In this document: one piece after another, positions 1 to 10,824 of the stretch
Position numbering within the stretch: position 1 is the first letter of the stretch
Layout of the letters: each line of letters begins with the position of its first letter
From: Aquatica leii
Lineage: Eukaryota; Arthropoda; Insecta; Coleoptera; Lampyridae
Assembly (NCBI GenBank): GCA_035610365.1
Contig: CM069436.1
Coordinates: forward strand, 10,158,937-10,222,936
Reading direction: 5' to 3'
Length of the DNA stretch: 64,000 bases
The notes under the pieces: model-generated
What the model was told of the DNA's origin: nothing
The model's input: the letters and a program-made list of their open reading frames with translations, nothing else
Database searches by the model: none
Program-made: the position numbers and the translations under genes

Positions 1-970
1 GCTGACAACCGCAATAATAATGACACAGTCACATGAGAAACAATTTCGTTCCCAATTACATTGTTTATTTACAAAAAAAATTGCATCTGATTCTGATTAT
101 TATACAATCTGAATTAAATACTCACTTAAATCAAGAATTTTTGGTGTGATAGTGTTGTGATCGAACTGCGCCTTTCACCAAATCGTAAGTAGAGGTTATA
201 TTTTATATCAAAGATGGACAGTAAAAATATTATTAACTGACAGGCAAAATAAAAGGACTTATTATAATTCAAGTGACTTTCTAACAGAAGTGAGTGGTTA
301 TATCTTTTTTATTACATCTAACACGTAGACGTAATTATATTATTTAGTAATTATATTATATATTTTGGATTAACCTCACTTTTAATGTATATAAATATAA
401 TTACATTAAATGTCAACCATTCAATCACAATGTGCCACTGCGAGGCGTGGCAGGGTACAGCTAGTATGCATATATAAAATTGTGTAAGTTGTAGGATGTA
501 GGCATTCGCTTTGTGGTCGCAATACATTTTGAACTTGTAAAAACTTGCACATAATGATATACCAGTATCATCTTGTTACAAGCATACGCGCAGTCTCAGA
601 GCTTTGCGAACTTGCACTGACTTGTTTTTTGTCATTTGTCACTCTATAAATACGAATGTGAGACAAATACGTTTATTTGTTTCCTGAATCTTAAAAAGAA
701 CAGTGCTAAAAAAATTAAAAAAAATATAAACTGGTAGTTTATTACACAAATTATAGTAAATCAGTGTTATTTTGTTTGAGAGTGCCGGAGAACAGTAAGT
801 ACATTATTTTTTATTAAATTTTAGTTCTGTACTTGTAGTTAGCAAAGATAGATAAATTACGCCAATCATGACTTCAGTTATTACTAGTTTAATATTCAAA
901 TCACCCAAAATTACACGACTACTCCTCAATAATTTCTTTTTCAAAGTTTTAGCAATCGTTATTATAATTA
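1..970. other. AT-rich non-coding left edge
   Basis: No protein family is recognisable. A perfect 6-bp hairpin lies at 433-452 and is followed by a CTAGT-type repeat end. A TATA box is at 645-652 and a good 5' splice-site match (GTAAGT) at 795-800. Together with the 3' splice-like CAG at 1811-1813 just before the hAT ORF, these could form a short first exon and an intron. This is inference only. The second hAT copy has no matching sequence upstream of about 35054. Confidence 0.5.
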
Positions 971-1492
971 CAGTGCAATCTCCGTAATCCGAACTAATTG
1001 CTGCAAGGAGATGTTCGGATTATGGAATGTTTTTGGAAAAATCTAAAAAAAACAACTACATACATATTACCTATGTATTTTATTATTAACATAGCAATAT
1101 GTTACCACTATAAAAGATAAATTAAGAAAATAAGAAATCCACAACTGTACAGCTGCGTGTTTTTTGAAGAATTTCCAATACACACTCTCAGTTGTTTTTT
1201 TTCATAGAATTTAAATGTTTACATATAGGAAACATACCAAAAAAAAATATTTTGGAATTAAACTACATATTTTGGCCGGTCACATAAATAAATATGTATG
1301 TGTGTCAATATTTACTTATTTACGACCTTGATAGGCATTTTTTATTCTTTGATAAATACATATATCTTACCAAATAACTTCACAAAAAAAGTAAAAAAAT
1401 TGTACTTTTGTCCATTGGTCGTTACACTATGGGCCAGTTCGGATTACTGAAATGTTCGGATTACGGAAGTTCGGGTTATGGATATTGCTCTG
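971..1492. mobile_element. Tigger/pogo-like MITE with TA target duplication
   Basis: The ends form imperfect inverted repeats of about 24 bp. The left begins CAGTGCAATCTCCGTAATCC and the complement of the right begins CAGAGCAATATCCATAACCC. Both are flanked by TA (969-970 and 1493-1494), as expected for the Tc1/mariner-pogo superfamily. A second, inner set of the CCGAAC-type repeat lies near 1010 and 1435-1475. No transposase frame remains in the 522 bp, so this is a non-autonomous deletion derivative. The pogo/Tigger assignment rests on the CAGTG start, TA duplication and the TAATCCGAAC-type end. Confidence 0.7.
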
Positions 1493-1605
1493 TACATAAT
1501 TCTCTATATTAAAATTAAAATTTTGTATTATTGCTAAAGCGAAACCAGTGAATTTATTCACATGACAGTCGAATGTACGTAGAGATTAATCGCATAACAA
1601 TTTGT

Positions 1606-3530
1606 TATTATTATTCGTTGTATAATATTTTATTTTAACATTTTTTGTCATGTTACTTTTAAATTTCCTTAAAGTTCCATTATATCAAAACCTTAAGTAA
1701 CATTCATAACATTCCCCTTCTCACATTATCATTTATAATGGCTGTACGCCTATGCCTGCCATAAAATCTAAGACCATACGACTTAAATTCAACTTTGATT
1801 TTTTTAATTACAGCTGCTGGACTTTATGTCTTATTTAAATAGATTAATTAAGCCCACAGATGACTGATGCCATGTCCGAATCTAAAAAGAAATGTATACA
1901 GTACAGTGTTGATTATTTGAAATTTGGCTTCATTCCATCATTGTCGGACAAACAATTGCCTATGTGCCTTTTATGCAACAAATTTTTGAGCAATGACGCT
2001 AAAAAACTATCTAAGCTGCAAGATCACCTAAGAAAATGCCACTTTGATAAAACAGATAAAGATTTGAAATACTTTCAAACACTCAAAGATAAACTTTGAA
2101 AGAGACCAACGCTGGACAGAATGTTCGCTTCGAGAAGTTGGAGAGAAGTTAATTTTGCCAGTCGTTGAAGAGGCTTTAAAAACTGTTTTACGCAAACTTG
2201 AATCTAATATCATTAGAAGAATTCCCTTAAGCAACAATACTGTTAAAAGACGTATTGATGAAATGAGTTCTGATATTGAAAGCTTCTTGGTAATTATTTG
2301 CAAACGACCCTTTTCTCTATACAACTGGACGAGTCAACTTTATTTGGTAATGCAGCATTATTATTGGCATATGTTTGTTTTATTATAAATTAAGAAATCT
2401 ACGAAGAACTGCTCTTCGGAAGATATTTTATGTTTGGAAGAATTACTTTATTGAAAAAGCAATCCTTTTATCAAATATAATATCAGTAGTTACAGATGGA
2501 GCACCTGCCATGGTTGGACGTTATCGTGGGTTTATAAGCTATTTAAAACAAAATTTGTCAAGGGTGTTAGCAATACAATGCGTCATCCATCGACAACATT
2601 TAGTTGCTAAAAATTTGAGTGTTAGATTGCATAAATCTCTTCAATTAGTCAGATGCAGTAAACCGAATCCGAAGCAACGCGTTGAATACGAGGTTATTTG
2701 CACAGTTGTGTGAAGAAAATGACGAACACTTTTATCAATTACTCCTTCACACTGAAGTACGCTGGCTGTCGAAAGGTTTATGCTTGACAAGATTTTTTGC
2801 ACTTTTTGAGACTATTTTAAAATTTCTGGATTATAAAGATAGAATTTTAAAAGACAATTTAATGAAGTGGAAAACAAATACATCGCCTATTTAACAGATT
2901 TGTTTACAAAATTTAATATGGTTAATTTGCAGTTACAAAGCGACAGTCTAAATTTGATTAAAACAAAGTCCATCTTATCAGCGTTTCTTGCCAGAGTTAA
3001 ACTAATGACGCAAAATATCGGACGAGACGAATTTTACCAGTTCCCCAATTTGCCACAGACAAACTGCCAGGTAAATGACGTTTTAACCTACGTTCAACAT
3101 TTAAATGCCATCTATTCAGATTTTGAAACTAGGTTTGAGGATGTTTTGGCTATAGTAATACCACCGTGGATAATTAACCCATATGGTGACAGAAGAAACG
3201 AATGTCATAATACAAGAGGAACTGACTGAACTAAGTACAAACGAAGAACTTAAGGTTCAGTTTAAAAACGGCTATTAGCAATTCTGGCTGCAAAACAACA
3301 TACTGGTTACTTATCCCGTATTATGGAATATAGCGAGGAAATTTTTAATTTCATTGTCATACCTAGTGGAGAGGGGGTTCAACGCTGTTACCAAACTTCT
3401 AACGAAAAAAAGAAACAGACTGGACATCATTAGCCGAGGAGATTTAAGATTAAACCTTACAAAATTGACGCCAAATGTTGATAATTTATTATTAACGCAT
3501 CAGGTTCATCCTTCTTACTAAAAACAAGGA
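1606..3530 (+). mobile_element. hAT element copy 1 (ZBED5/SCAND3-like), truncated
   Basis: Sequence from about 1606 is closely similar to 35054 onward, which defines a repeated hAT element. This copy starts with a shared leader ending in a polypyrimidine stretch and CAG (1811-1813), followed by the transposase remnant. Similarity to the other copy stops soon after the transposase stop codon at 3519-3521. The 3' terminal repeat that copy 2 still has is therefore missing, and no hAT-type 5' end is visible in either copy. Confidence 0.8.
1860..3521 (+). pseudogene. hAT transposase, ZBED/SCAND3-like, broken
   Basis: The protein would bind hAT ends through an N-terminal BED-type zinc finger (CLLCNKF...HLRKCH, 1960-2045) and cut with an RNase H-like core. 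The segment VTDGAPAMVGR (about 2490-2520) carries a catalytic-type Asp, followed by CVIHRQHLVAK. The C-terminal dimerisation region is seen as LVERGFNAV (about 3365-3390) with RNRLDI after it. The reading is spread over several frames: a stop at 2097-2099, a small deletion near 2125-2145 relative to copy 2, and later shifts near 2390, 2680, 2870 and 3230. The start at 1860 is chosen because it precedes the conserved finger; an out-of-frame ATG lies just upstream. Not functional. Confidence 0.85.
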
Positions 3531-3959
3531 CAATTTTCTCGTGGATTAGTCAACTATGTAACCGTAAGACGGTGCAACCTAGTTTGACTTTCGGCGGATT
3601 ACAAGTTATTTCATTTGTTACTTACATACGGTGCGTGTTACTAGCGGTAGGACATAAAGCATTAAAAGTCCTTCTATCTGCAATGCACTTGAGCGATTAA
3701 AGGAAGCGTCAGATACATATTTTTTAAGTTACTTGTTTAATGTTTGTTTTGAAGCTCTTATTTGTTACTCCTATGTTTATCTAATAACGAGGTTTAAATG
3801 GATGCAGTATCTTTTTTACTAAAAATATTGGTCTGCACTTTTTTTCTTAAATAATTAGGGAAGCAAATAATTCAACATTTTGCATTGAAATTAGTATGTT
3901 TCGTTTTCTAAGTCACCGCCCTGTATATTACATGTTAGATAAAATAATTAATAAATATA
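3531..3959. other. Non-coding spacer between hAT and mariner
   Basis: Nothing recognisable. The last two bases (TA, 3958-3959) are the left target duplication of the mariner element. Confidence 0.5.
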
Positions 3960-5277
3960 CAAGGGGGTACCTAAAAATAACCGGAATTATTTTTTAAATT
4001 CTATATATTTACAAATATTTACAAAACAACCTTATCCCCTTCAAAATACTCTCCATTACAAGTAATACATTTGTCCCAGCGGTGCTTCCACTGTTCGAAA
4101 CATTGTTTGAACTTTAGAGATGGCTGAAAACTCCTGTCTCGTTCTTTTCTTGATGTCTTTAATGTTTTCAAATCGCCGTCCTTTCATGCCCCTTTTCATG
4201 CGTGGAAACAAGAAAAAGTCGCACGGAGCCAGGTCAGGCAAGTAAGGTGCGTGGGGCAGCGGAACCATGTTATTTTTAACCAAAAACTGGTTAACAGTGA
4301 TGGCTAAGTGTGCAGGTGCGTTATCGTGGTGGAAGAACCAGTCACCTGTTTACCACAAATCGAGTCTTTTTTGACGAACACTGTTGCGCAATCTTCTTAA
4401 CACTTCCAAATGAAAGGTTTGATTGACAGTCTGACCTGGGGGAACAAACTCCATGTGAACAACTCCTTTCACATCAAAGAAACAAATCAACATTGTTTTG
4501 ATGTTTGACTTGACTTGGCGACATTTTTTTGGGCGGGGTGACGATGGTGTTTTCCACTGGCTTGATTGTTGTTTTGACTCTGGGTCGTAACCATAGCACC
4601 ACGATTCATCACCAGTAATTACCTTTGAAAGAAAATCTGGATCAGTTCCAAGCTGTTCTTTCAGTTCACGACATGTCTCCACTCGACGTGCTTTTTGATT
4701 ATCAGTCAGAGCTCGAGGAACAAATTTGGCAGCAACGCGTTTCATTTCTAAATCTTCTGTTAAAATTCGCTGAACCAAGCTCCAAGATATTCCACTGATT
4801 TCAGACAGTTGATCAATTGTCTGTCGACGGTCTGTGCGCACAAGCTCTCGAATTCTTTCAACATTTTCATCGATTCGGGCAGTTGATGGACGTCCAGAGC
4901 GAAGTTTGTCATCAATCGACATGCCGCCATTTTTAAATCGAGAAAACCACTCATACACTTGAGTTTTCCCATAGCATCATCTTTGTAAGCAGTTTTCAAC
5001 ATTAAAACAGTTTCAGTAGCGTCTTTACCGAGTAAAAAACAAAATTTCACAGCGGCACGTTGTTCACTTAAATTTGCCATCATAAAAAAACGAAGCAGCA
5101 GTGAAACAGCACTAGCAAAAACGGTCACTAGTGACGAACAGAACGTGGCAGGTCAACGGCCCGCGCGGCAGTGAACTGGCGACGAGTTGCACTAGGCAGG
5201 CCCTAGCGGCAGAAACCAGTGCTACAAAAGCTCCACCCATGGCAATGCTATTCCGGTTACTTTTGGGTACCCCCTCG
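3960..5277 (-). mobile_element. Full-length mariner element, TIRs and TA duplications
   Basis: This 1318-bp unit is the usual mariner size. Its ends are inverted repeats of about 28 bp: left CAAGGGGGTACCTAAAAATA, and the complement of the right CGAGGGGGTACCCAAAAGTA, both continuing into CCGGAAT. TA lies directly outside both ends (3958-3959, 5278-5279). It holds one minus-strand transposase gene, now mutated. Confidence 0.93.
4019..5083 (-). pseudogene. Mariner transposase (D,D34D), frameshifted
   Basis: The start is MMANLSEQRAAVKF at 5083, followed by the paired helix-turn-helix region (GKDATETVLMLKTAYKDDAM, then YEWFSRFKNGG and SGRPST). The catalytic triad is visible: TGDESW (first Asp, near 4605), HHDNAPAH (second Asp, near 4325) and YLPDLAPCDF, where the usual YSPDLAP has S changed to L (third Asp, near 4235). 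Breaks seen: a frameshift near 4965, an in-frame TAA at 4350-4352 just before the second Asp, and a frameshift near 4080 ahead of the natural C-terminus, which ends at the stop at 4019-4021. All three Asp codons survive, so inactivation is by these few lesions only. Confidence 0.92.
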
Positions 5278-5350
5278 TATACCAGTTATATCAAAAATTC
5301 CATTGAGTAATCAAAATAATGACAGACACTAGGATTGCAAAATATTAAAC

Positions 5351-5447
5351 TAGATTCGTAGTTTAATCATAGAACAGCAAAGCATTTTGCATAAAAAATG
5401 CAATAATAAAGATTCATTGCAGAATTATGCGAAATGCTCGGCTGGAA
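5351..5447 (+). repeat. Hairpin repeat, left copy (~97 bp)
   Basis: It starts TAGATTCGTAGTTTAATCAT and is repeated, about 90% identical, at 8423-8520. Inside lies an imperfect palindrome: AGCATTTTGCATAA near its start and the complementary TTATGCGAAATGCT near its end. The two copies bracket the gypsy pol/env block. It could be a small MITE or a recombination footprint; its family is unknown. Confidence 0.75.
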
Positions 5448-5492
5448 AAAAAGAAACATTATATAAGAAAGTTGTATTAGATAAATAGTTAG

Positions 5493-7255
5493 TTACAGAC
5501 GAAGCAATAGGAGCCTTGTTAAGCCAAGAGTATCACCCAGTATCCTACGCATCACAAACCCTAAACGACGCCGAGAAAAACTACAGTACCACCGAAAAGG
5601 AACTGTTAGCAATCGTATGGGCTACCAAACACTTTAGGCCTTATTTATACGGAAATAAATTTACTATAGAAACCGATCATAAATTTCTTACGTGGTTATT
5701 CTCATTGAAAGACAAAAATTCCAAATTAACACAATGAAAGCTTAGACTCATAAAATATAATTATGAAATCAAGTATAGGAAAGGAACGGAAAATTTCGTG
5801 ACCGCTGCTTTATTAAGACCCCCGAAAGAAATTTACTTTAATGACATAGATTTTGACATACTAATTGCATATGGAGGTGGACCCACAAAAGAAGATTTAG
5901 CCGAATTAGACAAAATATTAGAAAACTTATCTCAATCAGAAGAAGAAAACGAGACCGCAACAATGCATACGTCAAGAGGCGAAGTGCAAATAAACATCCC
6001 ATTTAAAGCAACCGTTTTAAACGTAGCAAAAAACCAAATAATATTCGATACTCACAATAGTAGCCTCGAAGTAATCATAAAACATATAAATTTATTTGGA
6101 AATACAAAAAAACGAATTTATTGTAACTTCCCCTTTGAATTCAATGAATCCGAAATTTTGAAAACTTTCAAAGAAACAATAATACCAAACACAAACACAA
6201 GTATTTATTTAAAAAATCATAGAATGGAAAGAAAAATCATGAAAATAATGAGAAAAAACTTTAACGACACGATAAAGTTAAAGGTGACCAATAAAATGTT
6301 AGAAGACGTAGAAGATCAAAACGAGAAAACTAAATTTATGGAATATTACCATACCGGTAAAACAAAACACAGAGGAATCAACGAAACGCATAATTTCCTA
6401 AAACAATTATACTATTGGCCGAATATGAAATCAGACAAAACGACCTACATTAATAATTGCGACATATGTAATTTAGCCAAAATAGATCGCAATCCCCAAA
6501 AACTAGCAATAGCACTAACACCAACAGCAAAAAAACCATTTTAACTAATACACGCTGATTTATCATTTATACAAGAAAAAATAACTATCGTAGATGCATT
6601 CTCAAAGTACGCACCAGCATACCTACTTCTAGACAGAAACGCAAAAACCATACTAGAATATTTAACCCTATACATGTTACAACACCAAATTTTTTCGAAG
6701 TTAACCACCGATAATAATCCATCGTTTTGTAATAATTTATCGGCAGAATTTCTTAAAACACACAAAATTCACGACTGTAAAACTTGCACTGAAAACCCTA
6801 AATCGAATGGGATCGTAGAAAGATTTAATTCCACATTAATAGAAGAATTAAAGATTTCAAATGTCAAAAAATATAAGTTACCTTTTAAAACTCAATTACG
6901 TTGAGCAGTTATTTCATACAATAATAGTTTCCATTCCACTACAAAATTTACCTTTTTTCGAATCCTCAACGGCAACGAAATAAACGCTCTACCATTTGAC
7001 CAAGCAGTTAACAAAATTACCGAAGATTACCTCAACGAAAAGAATAAAACTATGGATCTTATTAATCAACAAGTCAAACTAAACATCATCCGAGCCAAAG
7101 AAGAAGATCAACAAAAACAACCACAATACGGATTAGAAAAAGTTGTACCAGAACAGACAGTTTATGTTCGAAGGAACCCACAAAGAAACAAACTCACACC
7201 TTATGCAGAAAAAATAAAATTACAAAACGTAACCGACAAAACAATAAAAAAATAA
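5493..7255 (+). pseudogene. Ty3/gypsy pol: RNase H and integrase
   Basis: The whole stretch stays in one frame, broken only by three in-frame stops (TGA 5735-5737, TAA 6542-6544, TGA 6902-6904). The RNase H half shows [31 protein letters not shown] and [13 protein letters not shown]. The integrase follows with an HHCC zinc-binding site (YHTGKTKHRGINETH ... CDICNLAK, about 6340-6480) and a DDE core: HADLS (about 6553), TTDNNPSF (about 6707) and NGIVERFN (about 6805). All three catalytic residues are present. This is the arrangement of 17.6/gypsy-type elements. Upstream RT is absent. Confidence 0.9.
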
Positions 7256-7534
7256 ATTTACAAAACCAAAACGAAATTTGGTAAAACGAACTAAAGGAAT
7301 TCGTTGTTACAGGACGAAGATCGTAATATTGATGATCCTGAGCCTAGCTCAAGCGAACGAGGAAATCTAAGTAAAAAAAAATAATTATATTCTACCCTTA
7401 GAAATAGGAAAATCATATAAACATTTATTTAATCACAAATTTCCGCTTAATAACTTCCAACCTAACAAGGCAACATGATTTAATCTTTAAGACATTTAGC
7501 AAAATTAAAGGCGAAGAAAATAATGGTAGTGATA

Positions 7535-8021
7535 TGTCAGAACATGATCTGAACGTTATTAAACTATTGAAACATTCCCGAAGTTTTTGTAAATTTTGAG
7601 AACGTTTCCGTACTTTTTATCCACGTCTAAAACGGTTACGACAGAATGTAGAGGCTTCTAGAATGTTTGCAGAAACGTATAAATACTGTACAAACAAATC
7701 GTATGTCAGTTATTTCCCGTAATTCGAAAACGGCAGTGTTAAGAAGATTATTCAAGTCTAAATAAATAAGTTGTTAACGCGTGTGAGATAAATCTATAGT
7801 GTGTAACCTTGTACGTGACTTTAGTGTAAACCAACAATATAAGTGTTAAATAGTTATCCGCGGACTTATCTTATCTTATCTGTAAGTGATAATGTTATAC
7901 ATAAATTATAGTGTAAGGGTTTTTATTATATTTCCTTAGATTTAATTAGTTCGGTTAGTTTAAACGTGTACATATTTTTAGTATAAATAAATTAAATTTA
8001 ATAATAATAAAATTCGTTACA
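7535..8021 (+). mobile_element. Possible solo LTR with TATA and Inr
   Basis: The segment begins TGTCAGAACATG and ends TTCGTTACA (TG...CA), is 487 bp long, and has a core promoter near the first third and an AATAAA near the end (7985-7990). It separates gypsy pol from the env-like piece. I could not find a convincing target duplication (left flank ends GTGATA, right flank starts CTATTA), nor a second copy in the window. The LTR call is therefore an inference from its ends, size and internal signals. Confidence 0.45.
7575..7710 (+). promoter_or_regulatory. Core promoter with heat-shock-element-like repeats
   Basis: TATAAATA at 7678-7685 is followed by the arthropod initiator TCAGT at 7706-7710, a 28-base offset from the TATA start that is typical. 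Upstream are inverted GAA/TTC blocks at 2-base spacing: TTCCCGAAGTTT (7575), GAACGTTT (7600) and TTCTAGAATGTTT (7656). These resemble HSF binding sites. A GTAAGT near 7877 could be a splice donor. No hsp ORF follows, so this is read as an LTR promoter. Confidence 0.5.
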
Positions 8022-8039
8022 CTATTAATTCAATTTAAA

Positions 8040-8422
8040 AGATAAATTTATCAAATCGATTCAAACATTGCAAACTTCATATCACCTGATCGTAAAAAAC
8101 GATCACCCTTTAATTTTGTTGGTAAAGCAGCTAATTGGCTTTTTGGTATAATGTATGATGACGAAAAACAAGAAATTCATAACATAATAAAAATTTTCTA
8201 AGATAATCAAGTAAATCTGGTAAATAACATTAATTACAAAACTGCCCTGCTAGATAGCATGTTCGATCAAATGCAAGTGTTAATCAACATTACTAATAGC
8301 AATCTACAACTAATAGAAAACCATTTAAGCGGCATAAATAGTCAAATTTTAAAATTAAATCAGTACTTTCTATTATTAGAAACCCTGGAAATTTTAGAAA
8401 ACAATGTTATAGATGTAGGGTT
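8040..8422 (+). pseudogene. Errantivirus-type env remnant
   Basis: Read on the plus strand, this piece carries a basic furin-type cleavage motif near 8090 followed by a hydrophobic segment, then a long heptad-like helical region to about 8420. This is the layout of the F-like envelope proteins of insect errantiviruses. It lacks the N-terminal surface part and the C-terminal membrane anchor, and at least one stop lies near 8200. It follows the pol remnant in the expected order, with the possible solo LTR between them. Non-functional; the family call rests on layout and composition, not a search. Confidence 0.5.
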
Positions 8423-8520
8423 TAGATTCATAGTTTAATCATAGAACAGCAAAGCATTTTATATAAAAAATGCAATAATAAAGATTCATTGTATAATTGT
8501 GCAAAATGCTCGGCTGGAAA
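8423..8520 (+). repeat. Hairpin repeat, right copy (~98 bp)
   Basis: Direct-orientation partner of 5351-5447, with the same start (TAGATTCATAGTTTAATCAT), internal palindrome and end (GCTCGGCTGGAAAA). It abuts the env remnant directly. Confidence 0.75.
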
Positions 8521-10824
8521 ACTTAAGTTTTTGTCTAATAAATAAATTGGTTAAAATTGTTTACTAATTATTTAAATTAAATGTTGATATATTTTTTTAG
8601 TTTTGCAAGGTAAACATGAGAAGATTATTGTAACTTACGTTTTTGCAAAAATAGTTTCTGTTTTAATAAGTTTCTTGACACTTACTTTGCATTTATAATA
8701 ATAAATGTTGTAAGTTGTAACGTTTTTGTCTATAGTTAATACGTTAAGATATACAAAATTAATTTATGTACAGTAAATTCATTCATAATTTACTGTACAT
8801 ACATTAATTAAATTTTTATTAAAGCATAAAATTAGTCAACAATTTTAATTAAATAATGTAAAATTTAGACGACGCGACGGCATTTGGTTATTAATTTAAG
8901 AAACGACAAAATTGTTCGTAATATTTAATAACATCGTGCGCTTAAATGACGAAAAGCAAATGTGCTATATACGTGCAATAAACGTGCTATGTTCACAATT
9001 CATTCATTGATAAACGTATGTGTGTGTAGTAATGTTGTAATTACAAAATTTACAATATTATTATGCACAAACAAAAAAATAAAAAAAAAGCACACTTTTA
9101 TATATCAATTCTTTTCTATTTCAAATCCCACAACGCTCCAAAAAAGTCATCTTCTATTATTTCTACACTAAAGTATTGATTCAATATGGATTCAATATTT
9201 CTACATGACAAAATTTATATATTATTACGGCAATCAAAACTGTTTTACATTTTTTTGATATTTGCATGTCACATTCAACTACTAAAACTGTCTGACTGTT
9301 ATTGATATAATAACCAAATAAAACTGTTTTATTTGATCCTGGCACATAATTAATTTGTCAAATGTAACATTTATTAGTTTAAATTGGTTTAAATGTCAGA
9401 TAAAAATTGGTTTTGTACAAAAAATACACGTTAAAGTGAAATTGTGTTATCGTGAAGTTATTTATTGGTCTAGATCATAACACGTAACAAATGGTACATT
9501 ATTAAGATAAATCTTTACAAAAAATGTGAGATAGAAACTTTATAAATGTTAATATTAAATAAATGGAAGTTAATTTATAGATTATCAATGTATGTCAATT
9601 TTATACATTAATTCAAGTGTCGTCCGATTGCATTTTGCATGCAAAAATAAAATTGAAATCACGTTAAAAGCTTCATGTAATATATTAAACCTAATGGATG
9701 TTGTAGTTTTTGTTGTCGTTTTGGGAAATTCAATAAATTTAGAAAATTTATGTTTACATACCTCTATTTGTTGCGAAGGTGGTTAGAAGGTATATTGTAG
9801 ATGATACTTTGTAAAGGTTATTTAATATACGCAAAATGTTTATGCAAATTTACCAAACAGTCACGTCTGAAAGCTTATTCGTGTTCACAAAATAATTTAA
9901 AAACGTATGTTTTTAAAATTGGAATATGTTAATAGCATATTAATTATACGAGTACAACTTAGATTTATTCTTTTAATTATTTTGTATAAAATTCAAAATT
10001 TATTTAAGATTTTAATAATTACATCAATCGTTAATTTGTGTGTGTGAAAAGTTTAACAAAAGTCGAAAAAAATAACAGTAGTTTTAGCAAAGTGATGATA
10101 ATCTTCTAGTGAGTGTAAATGGTTAACGTCGCGAGTGAGCGTAACTCACGAGTGCGGAGTGGATCAAATTTACACGAACATATAATTCACTTTTCTAAGA
10201 GAGTGTAGATCGTGTTTTCGTAGATGTCATAGTAACAAAACCTATGAGCAAGGGTATATATACCACTACATAACAAGATAAAATGTTTTTCTTGCTATTG
10301 GATTGAAAATACCTTCCATGCAGTAGTAATTTATATGAGCTAAATACAGAACTGCAATCAGATTTGCTCTAGCAAACCAGGAAAAAAATTAACTACGTTG
10401 AATTGCGATTGTGATAATATTTTGGTAAAGTAATGTTGGTAAAATAAACTACTAAATATTATAATTAAGAAGTGAATCTGTTGTTGCTTTTTGCAAAAAC
10501 CAAAAATAATTCCCTATTATGTTTGAATTGAAGCGGCTTTGATATTTTGTTTCTATGGTGAACATTTACTAGTAGAATCTTTCACTGTGTTTATTACTAG
10601 CGGCTCAAATATTTGATGGAACAAAGCTGAGATGAAAATGCAAAAAAATACATCTTTGGTGACATTCGGCAACCGAGGTAGGCTGTTAGCAAATAGTCTA
10701 CAAGTTCTGCATAATTGTCTGACCTATGGTGCCTAAAAAAGTTTGGAGGACAAAGACAAATGAGTTCTAAGCTGCTTGTTCTCGTTCTGTGAGCACCAAT
10801 CTGAACACATATTTTCAAGCTCAC
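8521..10824. other. AT-rich non-coding
   Basis: No family is recognised. A perfect palindromic pair (TTTATGTACAGTAAAT and its reverse complement) lies around 8763-8800. Short ORFs at 8962, 9592 and 10597 (minus) show no domain and look like chance. Confidence 0.5.

Larger units (their letters stand above)
5448..8422 (+). mobile_element. Errantivirus-like Ty3/gypsy remnant (pol and env pieces)
   Basis: The order is RNase H, integrase, then sequence resembling an insect errantivirus env, all on the plus strand. The gag, protease and most of the reverse transcriptase are missing on the left. A possible solo LTR (7535-8021) sits between the end of pol and the recognisable env piece, suggesting a later insertion. 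No matching LTR pair for the host element is visible. Confidence 0.75.

Noticed and set aside
7575-7900. A host hsp70-type gene
   Set aside because: The promoter signals fit, but no heat-shock protein frame follows; the downstream DNA is env-like or non-coding.
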